In this document: one piece after another, positions 7,910 through 15,704 of the stretch
Layout: each line of letters starts with the position of its first letter
How positions within the stretch are numbered: position 1 is the stretch's first letter
From: Planctomycetota bacterium
GTDB lineage: Bacteria; Planctomycetota; JACQVV01; JASMLP01
Length of the DNA stretch: 43,039 bases
Assembly: GCA_030748635.1 (NCBI GenBank)
Contig: JASMLP010000209.1
Coordinates: forward strand, 1-43,039
Direction of reading: 5' to 3'
Made by a program: the position numbers and the translations under genes
The notes under the pieces: model-generated
Told to the model about the DNA's origin: nothing
The model's input: the letters and a program-made list of their open reading frames with translations, nothing else
Database searches by the model: none

Positions 7910-9502
7910 ATGAATCCATCCCCGGTTCGCGCCGCACCCCCGGATACACCGATTCCAACGCCCCTGGCGAATCTGGGATCGACAGAATCCGGGAATGTCG
8001 CCGCGACCCCCTTTGCCGGCCTTCTGGAGAAGCTCTTCGTAGCGACGAAAGCGGATAGCGATCGGGAAGGCCCAAGCCGACCTGAAGCCCGTGTCGATTC
8101 GTCCCGCGATGTAGCAAAACCTGAACGGAACAACACCGTGAAGGAGTCTTCTCCAGACAAGGAATATTCCCCCAGCAGGGAATTTTCCGAGGCCCCAACC
8201 AAGCTGCATCAGGAGCTAACCCACGAACCCGAAACCGTTTCTCATGATTCTTTCGAACAGGATCGGACTTCTTCCACTTCGGATGTCCAGCCCGATTCTT
8301 CTCACTCGAATGAGTCCACAAAATCTGATCCTAAAGCAGCATCAGACTCTGAATCTGATGCTATTTCGGATTCAGGCCAGCAAGAAACTGACGACGAAAC
8401 AGCATCGACAGAATTAACAGATGTTGCGGAAGTCGTGCCGATAGCTCCGCCCACCGCATCGGTGGAAATGACTGCTACACCTTCAGTCGATTTATTCAAA
8501 ACGGGAGGGACTCCATCCATCTCGTCTGTTTCGACTGCTTCCATGACCACTTCGGGTGGTATGGAAAATTCACTGTCTGGTAACGGAACCCCCACTCCTT
8601 CCGGAAACACGACACCTATCAATGCCGTGCCTAACCAGCCAGTAACCTCCGATCCAAAAACTCCGGTGATTCTCGCGCCAGCGACAGGACTCACCTCGAC
8701 GGCTGAAGCCGTAACCTTGCCATCAGACGTTTCAATCGAAACGAACGGTGCGGTTACTGCCGAAACCGACACCCGAGGGTCCAAACCGATTTTTGGTGAG
8801 TTTCTTTCCGTCTCCACTCCGCTTCCCACCGATGAGGAGACACTTCTGCAACCCACTGGATTGCGACCGATTCCGGTCATCCAACCGACGACAGCCGAAA
8901 CGAATTCCCAGAATTCACTCGTCTCCTCAACCCTTCGGGGTACTGAAGCGATCCGTTCGGGTCTCGACAGTATGGGCGCGCGCGGCGGAGGAATGGACCA
9001 ACCAGGAACCGGTGTTCAGGAAGGACAACGTCTCGATTCGGTTCGTCATGCGAATAGCAACGAGGCCCCTCAACGGGTCGCTAATCAGCAGGAGATTTTC
9101 GACCGGATCGTGAAAATGGCACGTTTTGCCCGCGCGGGTGACCGTCAATCTGCTCGACTGTGGCTCCAGCCACCAGCTCTTGGCAGTGTGCGCATCCACC
9201 TCACAGTGGAAAAAGGCGTGGTCGAAGCTCAGGTTCTAACCGAAACCCCGGCAGCTCGCACCAGCCTGTCGTCGGGACTCGCAGAACTTCGAGAAGCGTT
9301 AGAAAAACATGGTCTCGAAATTGGAGGCTTCCAGGTCTCCGTGGGTGGTGAACAAGGAGAAAACTCCACCGGTGAAAACCGAGAGGCAAACTCCTTGAAC
9401 GAAACTCAAAACGAGACAGATGCCCCGATTACAACGGGCGACGAGGTGCCGGACGGTCCGTCACTTCGATCCGGACTTGGACTCATCGATCTCACCATCT
9501 GA
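7910..9502 (+). CDS. fliK: Flagellar hook-length control protein FliK
   Basis: FliK measures hook length and switches FlhB from hook to filament export. I chose ATG 7910 because AAGGAGGT (7896-7903) lies 6 bases upstream; an earlier in-frame ATG at 7871 has no comparable site. The first 390 residues are low-complexity, rich in Ser, Thr, Pro and Glu, as in the ruler part of FliK. The C-terminal switch domain is clear: ARLWLQPPALGSVRIHLTVE, then AQVLTETPAARTSLSSGLAE and LREALEKHGLEIGGFQVSV (Flg_hook family). Length is 530 residues. It is followed by flgD, the usual pairing. Confidence 0.93.
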   Translation: MNPSPVRAAPPDTPIPTPLANLGSTESGNVAATPFAGLLEKLFVATKADSDREGPSRPEARVDSSRDVAKPERNNTVKESSPDKEYSPSREFSEAPTKLHQELTHEPETVSHDSFEQDRTSSTSDVQPDSSHSNESTKSDPKAASDSESDAISDSGQQETDDETASTELTDVAEVVPIAPPTASVEMTATPSVDLFKTGGTPSISSVSTASMTTSGGMENSLSGNGTPTPSGNTTPINAVPNQPVTSDPKTPVILAPATGLTSTAEAVTLPSDVSIETNGAVTAETDTRGSKPIFGEFLSVSTPLPTDEETLLQPTGLRPIPVIQPTTAETNSQNSLVSSTLRGTEAIRSGLDSMGARGGGMDQPGTGVQEGQRLDSVRHANSNEAPQRVANQQEIFDRIVKMARFARAGDRQSARLWLQPPALGSVRIHLTVEKGVVEAQVLTETPAARTSLSSGLAELREALEKHGLEIGGFQVSVGGEQGENSTGENREANSLNETQNETDAPITTGDEVPDGPSLRSGLGLIDLTI

Positions 9503-9522
9503 AAGAATAGGAGGTAAATCCG

Positions 9523-9996
9523 ATGAATTTTACACCGGTCAAAGGCCCCCAGCTTTCGACACCGTCGAGTCTTCTGGGTACCAATTCTGCTTCCGAGCGG
9601 GCCAAGTTCAACCAGGAGGATTTCCTGAAAATGCTCACAGCCGAGCTGACCAATCAGGATCCTCTCGAACCCATGTCCAATCATGAATTCTTAGGGCAAC
9701 TGGCATCACTTCAGTCCCTGGAATCCACGGCGGCGCTTACTGACGGCATTGAGTCGTTACGCAAGTTCCAGCAGATGGCTTCGGCCAGCAATATGATTGG
9801 CAAATTCGTTCGTGGCGTCACCGCTGAAGGTGAAACCGTCACCGGAATGGTCGAACGGGTCATCTTGGATCCCAAACAGGGAATTCAACTCATGGTTGGT
9901 GGACACTCTTTGCCCATTGACGCGATCCGTGAACTTCGAGCCGAAGAAGGCTCGGATCCCGTGGATCGTTTCCTTGATAAGCAGGAGGACGCATAA
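9523..9996 (+). CDS. flgD: Flagellar hook capping / assembly protein FlgD
   Basis: FlgD caps the growing hook and guides FlgE subunits into place. The N-terminal motif FLKMLTAELTNQDPLEPMSN is diagnostic (fLklL.tQL.nQDP..P....ef..Qla.ls.le). A short beta-rich tail (MVERVILDPKQGIQLMVGG) follows. At 157 residues it lacks the extra beta-sandwich found in 220-residue enterobacterial FlgD and resembles the short form known from Bacillus. A GGAGGT ribosome site is 8 bases before the ATG. Confidence 0.94.
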   Translation: MNFTPVKGPQLSTPSSLLGTNSASERAKFNQEDFLKMLTAELTNQDPLEPMSNHEFLGQLASLQSLESTAALTDGIESLRKFQQMASASNMIGKFVRGVTAEGETVTGMVERVILDPKQGIQLMVGGHSLPIDAIRELRAEEGSDPVDRFLDKQEDA

Positions 9997-10000
9997 AACC

Positions 10001-10450
10001 ATGATCCCTGGACCTCTTTTTGGACCGATCGAACCCACTGGGCCTATCCAGAGGACCGATTCAACCCGTCCGGCCCCTGGCCAAAAGACGGGAAAATCGG
10101 GAGGTTTCGATCAGGTTCTGGCCCGTGAAGTTGCCCGACGAGGCACCTCCACGGAACCGACTTCGCCTCTGCGTGAAGTACCACAAGCGGTCCAAGTATC
10201 CGCACACGCACAGCAACGCCTCCTCCAGCAGGGCATCCCGCTGGAACAGGACTGGCTGGCAAAAGTTGGCGCTGCCATCGATCGCGCCCAGGCAAAAGGC
10301 TCTCGTGACACTCTCATCGTGTCCGGGAACGTTGGACTCATAGTCAATGTCCACAACCGAACCGTGGTTACCGCCATCGATCGTGAACGCATGGTCGAAG
10401 GAATGATCACCGGTATCGACAGCACTTTGTTTCTTGATCCTTTGCAATGA
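10001..10450 (+). CDS. TIGR02530-type flagellar operon protein
   Basis: This 149-residue protein matches the small family of flagellar operon proteins found between flgD and flgE in Firmicutes and other phyla (TIGR02530). The conserved half reads VSAHAQQRLLQQGIPL, then VGAAIDRAQAKGSRDTL and VNVHNRTVVTAIDRE, ending in a GIDSTLFL-like segment, which fits the family pattern of an N-terminal RL.RGI helix and a T/VVTAVD strand. The first 60 residues are proline-rich. No biochemical role is established that I can name. The start ATG has GCAGGAGGA (9981-9989) 11 bases before it; a longer frame beginning at 9797 would overlap flgD completely and is rejected. Confidence 0.82.
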   Translation: MIPGPLFGPIEPTGPIQRTDSTRPAPGQKTGKSGGFDQVLAREVARRGTSTEPTSPLREVPQAVQVSAHAQQRLLQQGIPLEQDWLAKVGAAIDRAQAKGSRDTLIVSGNVGLIVNVHNRTVVTAIDRERMVEGMITGIDSTLFLDPLQ

Positions 10451-10483
10451 ACCTAACTACTAAAAACTCGAAACCGGACTGGA

Positions 10484-10534
10484 CCCGCACCTGTGCGGGA
10501 GGTCTTCTGACCGTGGAACGATCGAAACGGTCAG
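10484..10534 (+). promoter_or_regulatory. Two consecutive hairpins in the flgE leader
   Basis: Two inverted repeats lie in the 107-base gap before flgE. The first pairs CCCGCAC (10484-10490) with GTGCGGG (10493-10499). The second pairs CTGACCGT (10507-10514) with ACGGTCAG (10527-10534). Neither is followed by a T run, so they do not look like an intrinsic terminator. They end about 7 bases before the AAAGGAGAG ribosome site of flgE. A role in mRNA stability, processing or hook-protein translation is inference. Confidence 0.5.
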
Positions 10535-10557
10535 CGAGCAAGAAAGGAGAGTGACCC

Positions 10558-12690
10558 TTGGCTCTCGTACGAGCAATGAACTCTGCTATCAGCGGTTTGC
10601 AAGCACAGCAAACTAAGCTGGACTCCATCGGCGACAACCTCGCCAATGTCAATACAATTGCATTCAAACAAACCCGTGTCCAATTCGAAACGCTGCTCAG
10701 TCAGACGTTGACTCGAGGTCAAGCCCCTCAGGGCACCCTCGGAGGTATCGATCCCAAACAGATCGGCCTGGGAACCAATGTTGCTAAAGCCCAACATATT
10801 TTTTCCCAGGGGAACCTCAAAGGAACCGGCCTGGTGACCGACATGGCCATCGAAGGCGACGGGTTTTTCATCTTCAACGATGAAAACGGAAATGAGGTCT
10901 ATTCAAGAGACGGTAGTCTCTCACTCAACCCTGAACAAAAGTTTCACAACGCCTCCAACGGTTATGTGATACAGGGAACGGTAGATACGACCGATTTCAA
11001 TCCGCTTACACCCAACAGCGGTAATGTTTCCGATATCACCTTGCCGATCGGCACGCTCACCATCGCCAAAGAAACAACGGCGGCAACGTTTCAAGGCAAT
11101 CTCAATGGTGGAGGCGATATTGCCGATGAAGGCTCGGTTCTCGAAAGTGAAGTCCTTCAGGACAACATTACTGGTACGCCAGCCGTCTCGACTCTCAATA
11201 CACTTTTGACGAACCTTGGCAAAGATAACGGAAGTGGAAGTTTCATCGATTTTGGTTTGGTTACCGGAGATATTCTGACCATCGAGGGAAAAAAGGGTGG
11301 TGTATCCATCTCGAGTCAAACCTTCGAGATCGGTCAGCCACCTCCGGTCGGTGGTACCACCCTGCAGGATCTGGTCGAATTTATCGAAGGATTCCTGGCC
11401 ATTCATAAAGGCAATACCGAAGGAGATGAACAGCATTCGGCCATGGTCCGCGATACCGCTGGCAGCACATTGGCCGATACCCTGGACACCACCGCGGGTG
11501 ATAGTGTCACTCGAGTGGGTACGACCGTTACCATGGTCGACGCCAACATCGACTTTTCCACTGAAAATGTCGATGTGGGTGATTTCATCCGTTTTAACAC
11601 TGGAGATGCTGCCGGAACCGTCGGCCGGATCTTGAGTGTAGCGGTAGGAAGCAACAACGAGATCACCTTTGAACACGAGGCTGCCAATTCGCTTCCCGAC
11701 ACCGGAAGCACCTGGTATATCCATGAGCCTGCGGGTGTTCGTCTCAATTCCGCTGCCGGTGTCGACGCTAATTTCGAGACCGACAAAAGCGGAACAACCG
11801 CCTCCAATTCCGTCATCCGGGTCAGTTCCAATGTGGGCGCCTTCAACGCGATCGACCCCACATCCCTTACGATCAAAAAATCCGATGGCACATCGCTTTT
11901 CGGGTTCAATCAATCGATCGCCGCAACCGGAGAAAGCAGTTACAACGCCTTTTCCGTCTTCAACACCCTGGGTGACCCACACACCGTGGAAATGCGTTTT
12001 GCCCTCATCGGGAAATCCAACTCAGGGAACACGTACCGATTCTGGGCCGAATCCGATCGGAACGATCCCGGTGTCGGTGTTGATGTCGACCGCCGCCTCT
12101 CTCAATCGGGCAGCGGTAGCGGTAGTGGAACGATCTCCTTTAGCACCGCAGGTCAATTTTCTGCCCAGACGAACAATTCCCTTGTTCTGAGCCGTCAATC
12201 GACCGGAGCCGATCCAACGATCGACTTCTCTGTAAGTTTTTCCGATGTTACCGGTCTCGCTAGCGATCTCGATGGCAACGGAAATTCGACCAACAACTCC
12301 AGTGTTGAACTCAGTTCTCAGGACGGATACGCCCAGGGAACTCTTGATGATGTTTCCATTGCCTCGGACGGACTCGTTCAAGGTACCTTCACTAACGGGC
12401 TCACCAAAAGTATCGCCCGTATCGCGATGGGGAACTTCAAAAACAACAATGGCCTCATCGATATCGGCGATAACTTCTTCAAAGTCGGAGTCAACTCTGG
12501 CACCGTCAGCATCGGCGAAGGAGGAGAATTCGGTCGAGGCAACATTCGCCAAGGATTCCTCGAGGAATCCAACGTCGAACTCTCAGAACAGTTCACCGAC
12601 CTGATCGTGGCGCAAAGAGCCTTCCAGGCCAACTCGCGAACGATTTCGGTCACCAACGAACTGCTCCGAGATCTCGTCAATATTGTCTAA
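10558..12690 (+). CDS. flgE: Flagellar hook protein FlgE (enlarged)
   Basis: FlgE builds the universal-joint hook. The N-terminus ALVRAMNSAISGLQAQQTKL with GDNLANVNTIAFK is diagnostic. The central D2-type motif FSVFNTLGDPHTVEMRF is at about residues 460-476. The C-terminal helix FTDLIVAQRAFQANSRTISV packs with the N-terminus in the core. The start is TTG with AAAGGAGAG (10543-10551) 6 bases upstream. The length is 710 residues against about 400-450 for the commonest forms. The surplus includes a beta-rich insertion near residues 290-400 and a glycine-serine stretch (SGSGSGSG) near 520. It is surely a hook/rod-class protein, and hook is favoured by position after flgD. Confidence 0.92.
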   Translation: MALVRAMNSAISGLQAQQTKLDSIGDNLANVNTIAFKQTRVQFETLLSQTLTRGQAPQGTLGGIDPKQIGLGTNVAKAQHIFSQGNLKGTGLVTDMAIEGDGFFIFNDENGNEVYSRDGSLSLNPEQKFHNASNGYVIQGTVDTTDFNPLTPNSGNVSDITLPIGTLTIAKETTAATFQGNLNGGGDIADEGSVLESEVLQDNITGTPAVSTLNTLLTNLGKDNGSGSFIDFGLVTGDILTIEGKKGGVSISSQTFEIGQPPPVGGTTLQDLVEFIEGFLAIHKGNTEGDEQHSAMVRDTAGSTLADTLDTTAGDSVTRVGTTVTMVDANIDFSTENVDVGDFIRFNTGDAAGTVGRILSVAVGSNNEITFEHEAANSLPDTGSTWYIHEPAGVRLNSAAGVDANFETDKSGTTASNSVIRVSSNVGAFNAIDPTSLTIKKSDGTSLFGFNQSIAATGESSYNAFSVFNTLGDPHTVEMRFALIGKSNSGNTYRFWAESDRNDPGVGVDVDRRLSQSGSGSGSGTISFSTAGQFSAQTNNSLVLSRQSTGADPTIDFSVSFSDVTGLASDLDGNGNSTNNSSVELSSQDGYAQGTLDDVSIASDGLVQGTFTNGLTKSIARIAMGNFKNNNGLIDIGDNFFKVGVNSGTVSIGEGGEFGRGNIRQGFLEESNVELSEQFTDLIVAQRAFQANSRTISVTNELLRDLVNIV

Positions 12691-12699
12691 TCCATCACC

Positions 12700-12732
12700 T
12701 TGGGGGCTCGCATTCGCGGGTCCCCAACTTTT
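12700..12732 (+). terminator. Intrinsic terminator after flgE
   Basis: Bases 12700-12711 pair with 12716-12727 as a 12-bp stem (two G-T pairs) around the loop ATTC, and the stem is followed by CTTTT. This is a good rho-independent terminator inside the flagellar gene run, dividing the flgB-flgE part from the flbD-sigma part. The T run is short, so partial read-through is likely. Confidence 0.7.
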
Positions 12733-12753
12733 CCGTACAATGATTCAAACACC

Positions 12754-12948
12754 ATGATTCGATTGACCCGACTAAACAAACAGCCGTTTGTTCTCAATGC
12801 CGAATTGATGCAAATGATTGAGGAAGCTCCCGATACAATCATCACACTGGTCAACAACGAAAAATTCTTAGTTCTAGAGTCGGCTGAAGAAGTCATTCAA
12901 CGTATCATCGACTATCATCGATCCATCCGATTATTCAAAATGGATTGA
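12754..12948 (+). CDS. flbD: Flagellar FlbD family protein
   Basis: FlbD-family proteins are 60-75-residue proteins encoded between flgE and motA in Gram-positives, spirochaetes and other phyla. The sequence IRLTRLNKQPFVLNAELM then PDTIITLVNN and the end EEVIQRIIDYHRS fit the family (MI.LTRLnG..f.lN..lIe.ie..PDT.itL..g.k..V.Es..ev...i..y). The 64-residue length is right. A longer frame from 12700 reads through the terminator and is rejected. The start has no clear ribosome site. TACAAT at 12736-12741 resembles a -10 box. The exact role is unknown; it should not be confused with the Caulobacter regulator of the same name. Confidence 0.88.
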   Translation: MIRLTRLNKQPFVLNAELMQMIEEAPDTIITLVNNEKFLVLESAEEVIQRIIDYHRSIRLFKMD

Positions 12949-12993
12949 TTTTCGTCCCAGCATTTCTACCTACAAATAAGGCACGAGGACAGC

Positions 12994-13767
12994 ATGGATC
13001 TTTCCACCAGCGGCGGCCTGATCGTCGGCGTTTTACTGATCGCCATGGCCATCGCGCTCGCCAGCAACACACCTTTGATCTTTGTGGACCCTGTTTCCCT
13101 CATCATTGTTCTCGGGGGAACCTTTTCGGCGGCATTCATCAGCCTACCCGCCTCTCTGGTCAAGAGTTTCAGCAAAATCAGCAAAAACGCTTTCCAGTCC
13201 CAGGAGGAAAATCCGGCTCAATTGATTGAAACCCTTGTCAGCTACGCCGAAATCGCCCGACGGGACGGAATCCTGGCCCTGGAAGCCCATACTGGAGACA
13301 TCGAAGATGACTTTCTCCTGAAGGGAATTCAGTTAGCAGTCGACGGTACCGATCCCGAAATCATCCAGCAAACTCTGACCACCGAACTCGAATATATCGA
13401 AACCCGACACGAAAACGGCAAGTTGATCTACGATATCCTAGGCAAATACGCGCCTGCGTTCGGTCTGATCGGTACACTCATCGGACTGGTGGCTATGTTA
13501 GCGCAGCTTGACGATCCCAGCACGATCGGCGCCGGTATGGCCGTCGCCCTGATCACCACCTTGTATGGCGCGATTCTGGCCAACCTCGTCTTCATGCCCC
13601 TGGCCGATAAACTCGATGCGAAATCCAAAACGGAATCCCTACAGAAGGAGATCGTGATCCGCGGAGTCATGAGTATCCAGTCCGGCGACAACCCCCGGAT
13701 CGTGGCTCAGAAACTCCAGATTTTCCTACCTCCAAGCGCTCGAGCCGAGCAAGAAGCCCCCGCCTGA
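12994..13767 (+). CDS. motA: Flagellar motor stator protein MotA
   Basis: MotA is the ion-channel and torque subunit of the stator. Four membrane segments are visible: GLIVGVLLIAMAIAL and LIIVLGGTFSAAFISLPASL at the N-terminus, then FGLIGTLIGLVAMLAQL and AVALITTLYGAILANLVFMP. The large cytoplasmic loop between them contains the FliG-facing charged helix region. The proline pair typical of the channel lies in and near the third and fourth segments. The 257-residue length matches the Firmicute-like MotA class. GGCACGAGGAC precedes the ATG. Confidence 0.95.
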   Translation: MDLSTSGGLIVGVLLIAMAIALASNTPLIFVDPVSLIIVLGGTFSAAFISLPASLVKSFSKISKNAFQSQEENPAQLIETLVSYAEIARRDGILALEAHTGDIEDDFLLKGIQLAVDGTDPEIIQQTLTTELEYIETRHENGKLIYDILGKYAPAFGLIGTLIGLVAMLAQLDDPSTIGAGMAVALITTLYGAILANLVFMPLADKLDAKSKTESLQKEIVIRGVMSIQSGDNPRIVAQKLQIFLPPSARAEQEAPA

Positions 13768-13837
13768 GGAAAGGAACCCTTAAAGTCCATTTTCTCCTGT
13801 ATTCACAATGTGTTAGGATTCCAGTTCCAATAATTCA

Positions 13838-14602
13838 ATGGGTAAAAAAGAGGAAAAAAAGGCCTATCTTCAAGGGGCCGCATCGGGTGCTCCTGCGTGG
13901 ATGACTACGTTCGGAGACCTGATGACTCTATTGATGACTTTTTTCGTTCTTCTTTTCTCCATGAGTGTCATCAGCGAAGAAAAATTCGCCAAGATTTTGG
14001 GATCTATCGAAAGTTATTTCGGCATCGGTGAAAGCGTGATAACCAAACAAGAAGACGTCAAACCAGAAGATATTCTCGTTCGTATCATGCGAGAACTCTC
14101 GGAAGAATCGGAGTTTGGCACCCTGACCGAAAACCTAGAGGGCTTTGAAGCGCGTGTAACCACCATCCGAGATGGATTGCGAATCACGATCGGAGGCAAG
14201 CCAGGATTCGACCGGTATGAGGTAGAACTACCCAAAGAGTTGCACCCGGTTCTTTTTGAAATCGCAGATCTTGTTCGGGGATATCCCAATCGAGTTCGAG
14301 TTGTGGGTCACGCGTCCCCCGATGAGATACCGACCGTCGAAATGTCTTTCGAGAAGCGAGATGACCTTGCCTTTGCACGAGCCAAGAATGTTTCCAAATT
14401 CCTGATCGAGAATGCCAAAATCAACCCTGTTCGACTCGAAATTGCCTCGCGAGGAGCACGAGATCCAATCGCCCGCAACGACCGATTTGGAAAGGTCGAA
14501 AAAGATTCCGAGGGGAAATTGATTCTTCTCGGTCGAGAGTTCAACCGTCGAGTTGAAATCATTGTCAGCGAAGAACTCGTTCCCTGGGATCGTTTCAACT
14601 AG
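13838..14602 (+). CDS. motB: Flagellar motor stator protein MotB
   Basis: MotB anchors the stator to peptidoglycan and carries the ion-binding aspartate. The single membrane segment is PAWMTTFGDLMTLLMTFFVL (residues 19-38), with the key Asp27 in TFGDLMTLLM. A plug-like region follows, then an OmpA-like peptidoglycan domain with VRVVGHASPDE, RAKNVSKFLIE and FNRRVEIIV. The length of 254 residues is standard. The gap of 70 bases after motA is unusual for this tightly packed operon, and I see no clear Shine-Dalgarno sequence before the ATG. Confidence 0.95.
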   Translation: MGKKEEKKAYLQGAASGAPAWMTTFGDLMTLLMTFFVLLFSMSVISEEKFAKILGSIESYFGIGESVITKQEDVKPEDILVRIMRELSEESEFGTLTENLEGFEARVTTIRDGLRITIGGKPGFDRYEVELPKELHPVLFEIADLVRGYPNRVRVVGHASPDEIPTVEMSFEKRDDLAFARAKNVSKFLIENAKINPVRLEIASRGARDPIARNDRFGKVEKDSEGKLILLGREFNRRVEIIVSEELVPWDRFN

Positions 14603-14648
14603 TCCGTATTCATAACCGCTACGCCGCGCAGCATCAAGGATGGCAGCT

Positions 14649-15167
14649 ATGGCTGAAGAAGAAGAAGTAGAAACCGAAGAAACCGCAGAGAAAACCGCTC
14701 TTTTGAGTGGGAAGGGCATAGCCATTATCGCCGCTCTTCTTGTTCTCGAAGCAGTTCTTTTCGCCGGCCTCTACATGGTCTACCAGAGTGTTTCTGGTGC
14801 ACCCGAAGAAGAGCCGACCATTCCAATCATTTCGATGCTCGAGATGAAACAGATTCGAACTTCGCTCAAAATTGGTGTCTCCGGCAAGAAGGCCTTTATT
14901 GAACTGAATCTCAATTTCGAAATAGATCCAGACCACCGAGAAATCATCACGAGCAACTACGATCCGCTCAAAACCATCATCCGGGCCGAAATTTTAGAGC
15001 AGGTCATCTATCCCATTCGATACGAAGAACTTGGAACGCCTGCCCTCACCAAAAAAATTAAATCCCAGATTAAAAAAGTCACCAATGAAATCATGCGAGA
15101 TCGAGGATCGAAAAGTCTCCCCAAAGAACCTGTCCTCGACGTGCACATCACGGACATGAGGTACTAA
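14649..15167 (+). CDS. fliL: Flagellar basal-body-associated protein FliL
   Basis: FliL surrounds and stabilises the stator. The protein has an acidic N-terminus, one membrane helix (GIAIIAALLVLEAVLFAGLY) and a periplasmic stomatin-like domain ending in VTNEIMRDRGSKSLPKEPVL and a final VHITDMRY, close to the usual FliL end (V..V.f..fvvq). I prefer ATG 14649, which has AAGGA (14636-14640) 8 bases upstream, over ATG 14640, which overlaps it. Length is 172 residues. In most genomes fliM follows; here fliN begins 3 bases later. Confidence 0.9.
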   Translation: MAEEEEVETEETAEKTALLSGKGIAIIAALLVLEAVLFAGLYMVYQSVSGAPEEEPTIPIISMLEMKQIRTSLKIGVSGKKAFIELNLNFEIDPDHREIITSNYDPLKTIIRAEILEQVIYPIRYEELGTPALTKKIKSQIKKVTNEIMRDRGSKSLPKEPVLDVHITDMRY

Positions 15168-15170
15168 GCC

Positions 15171-15704
15171 ATGTCAGAAACAGAAGAAACCCCAGGCGAC
15201 GAACAGGTCGATCCCTCCACCCAACCGGAACCTACTCCGACCGTAGAGGATGCGCCAGCCCAAGAGGAAGCTGCGCCCGAAACGGATCCGGGCCTGATCA
15301 GTCAGGATGAAATCGATCAACTGCTTTCCCAAGCGGGGCTGGATGTTACCGAATCGGCAGCCCCAACTTCTTCTCTTCCCGGAGTTGGAAGCGCCCAACC
15401 GTTCCAGCTCGACACTTTCCAGCCGTCTTCTGTCGCGGTTCCCGACGGAAAGATGGATCTCCTCATGGATGTCAATTTGCAAGTCGAGGTGATCCTGGGT
15501 ACCAGTACCTTACCGATTGAACAGGTCATTCAACTTCGGGAAGGATCCGTCGTAACTTTGGATCGACTCGCGGGTGACCCACTTACCATCATGGTCAACG
15601 ACCGCCCAATAGCTAAGGGTGAAGTCCTAGTTCTTGACGACAACTTCTGCATCCGAATCACCGAGATTCGGTCACCAGATGAAAGGCAACCCTCCAGTTC
15701 CTAA
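15171..15704 (+). CDS. fliN: Flagellar motor switch protein FliN/FliY-type, with FliM-like N-terminal motif
   Basis: FliN forms the base of the C-ring and binds FliH. The C-terminal SpoA domain is clear: VNLQVEVILGTSTLPIEQVI, then GSVVTLDRLAGDPLTIMVND and GEVLVLDDNFCIRITEI. The N-terminal 100 residues are acidic and proline-rich and include ISQDEIDQLLSQAG at residues 43-56. That motif is the one by which FliM, and FliY of Bacillus, start; in FliM it binds phosphorylated CheY. The protein has 177 residues against about 100-140 for plain FliN, and no CheC-like middle domain as in FliY. No fliM lies between fliL and this gene. Confidence 0.93.
   Translation: MSETEETPGDEQVDPSTQPEPTPTVEDAPAQEEAAPETDPGLISQDEIDQLLSQAGLDVTESAAPTSSLPGVGSAQPFQLDTFQPSSVAVPDGKMDLLMDVNLQVEVILGTSTLPIEQVIQLREGSVVTLDRLAGDPLTIMVNDRPIAKGEVLVLDDNFCIRITEIRSPDERQPSSS

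Noticed and set aside
8302..8880. A 192-codon minus-strand frame opposite the low-complexity part of fliK.
   Set aside because: Its Ser/Val/Thr-rich product is the mirror of the fliK Ser/Thr/Glu codons.
9797..10000. An upstream extension of the TIGR02530-type gene overlapping flgD in another frame.
   Set aside because: The family homology starts after 10001 and the extension is only the shadow of flgD.
10921..11982. A 353-codon open frame on the minus strand opposite flgE.
   Set aside because: It is antisense to the hook gene and has no family features; judged a shadow of it.
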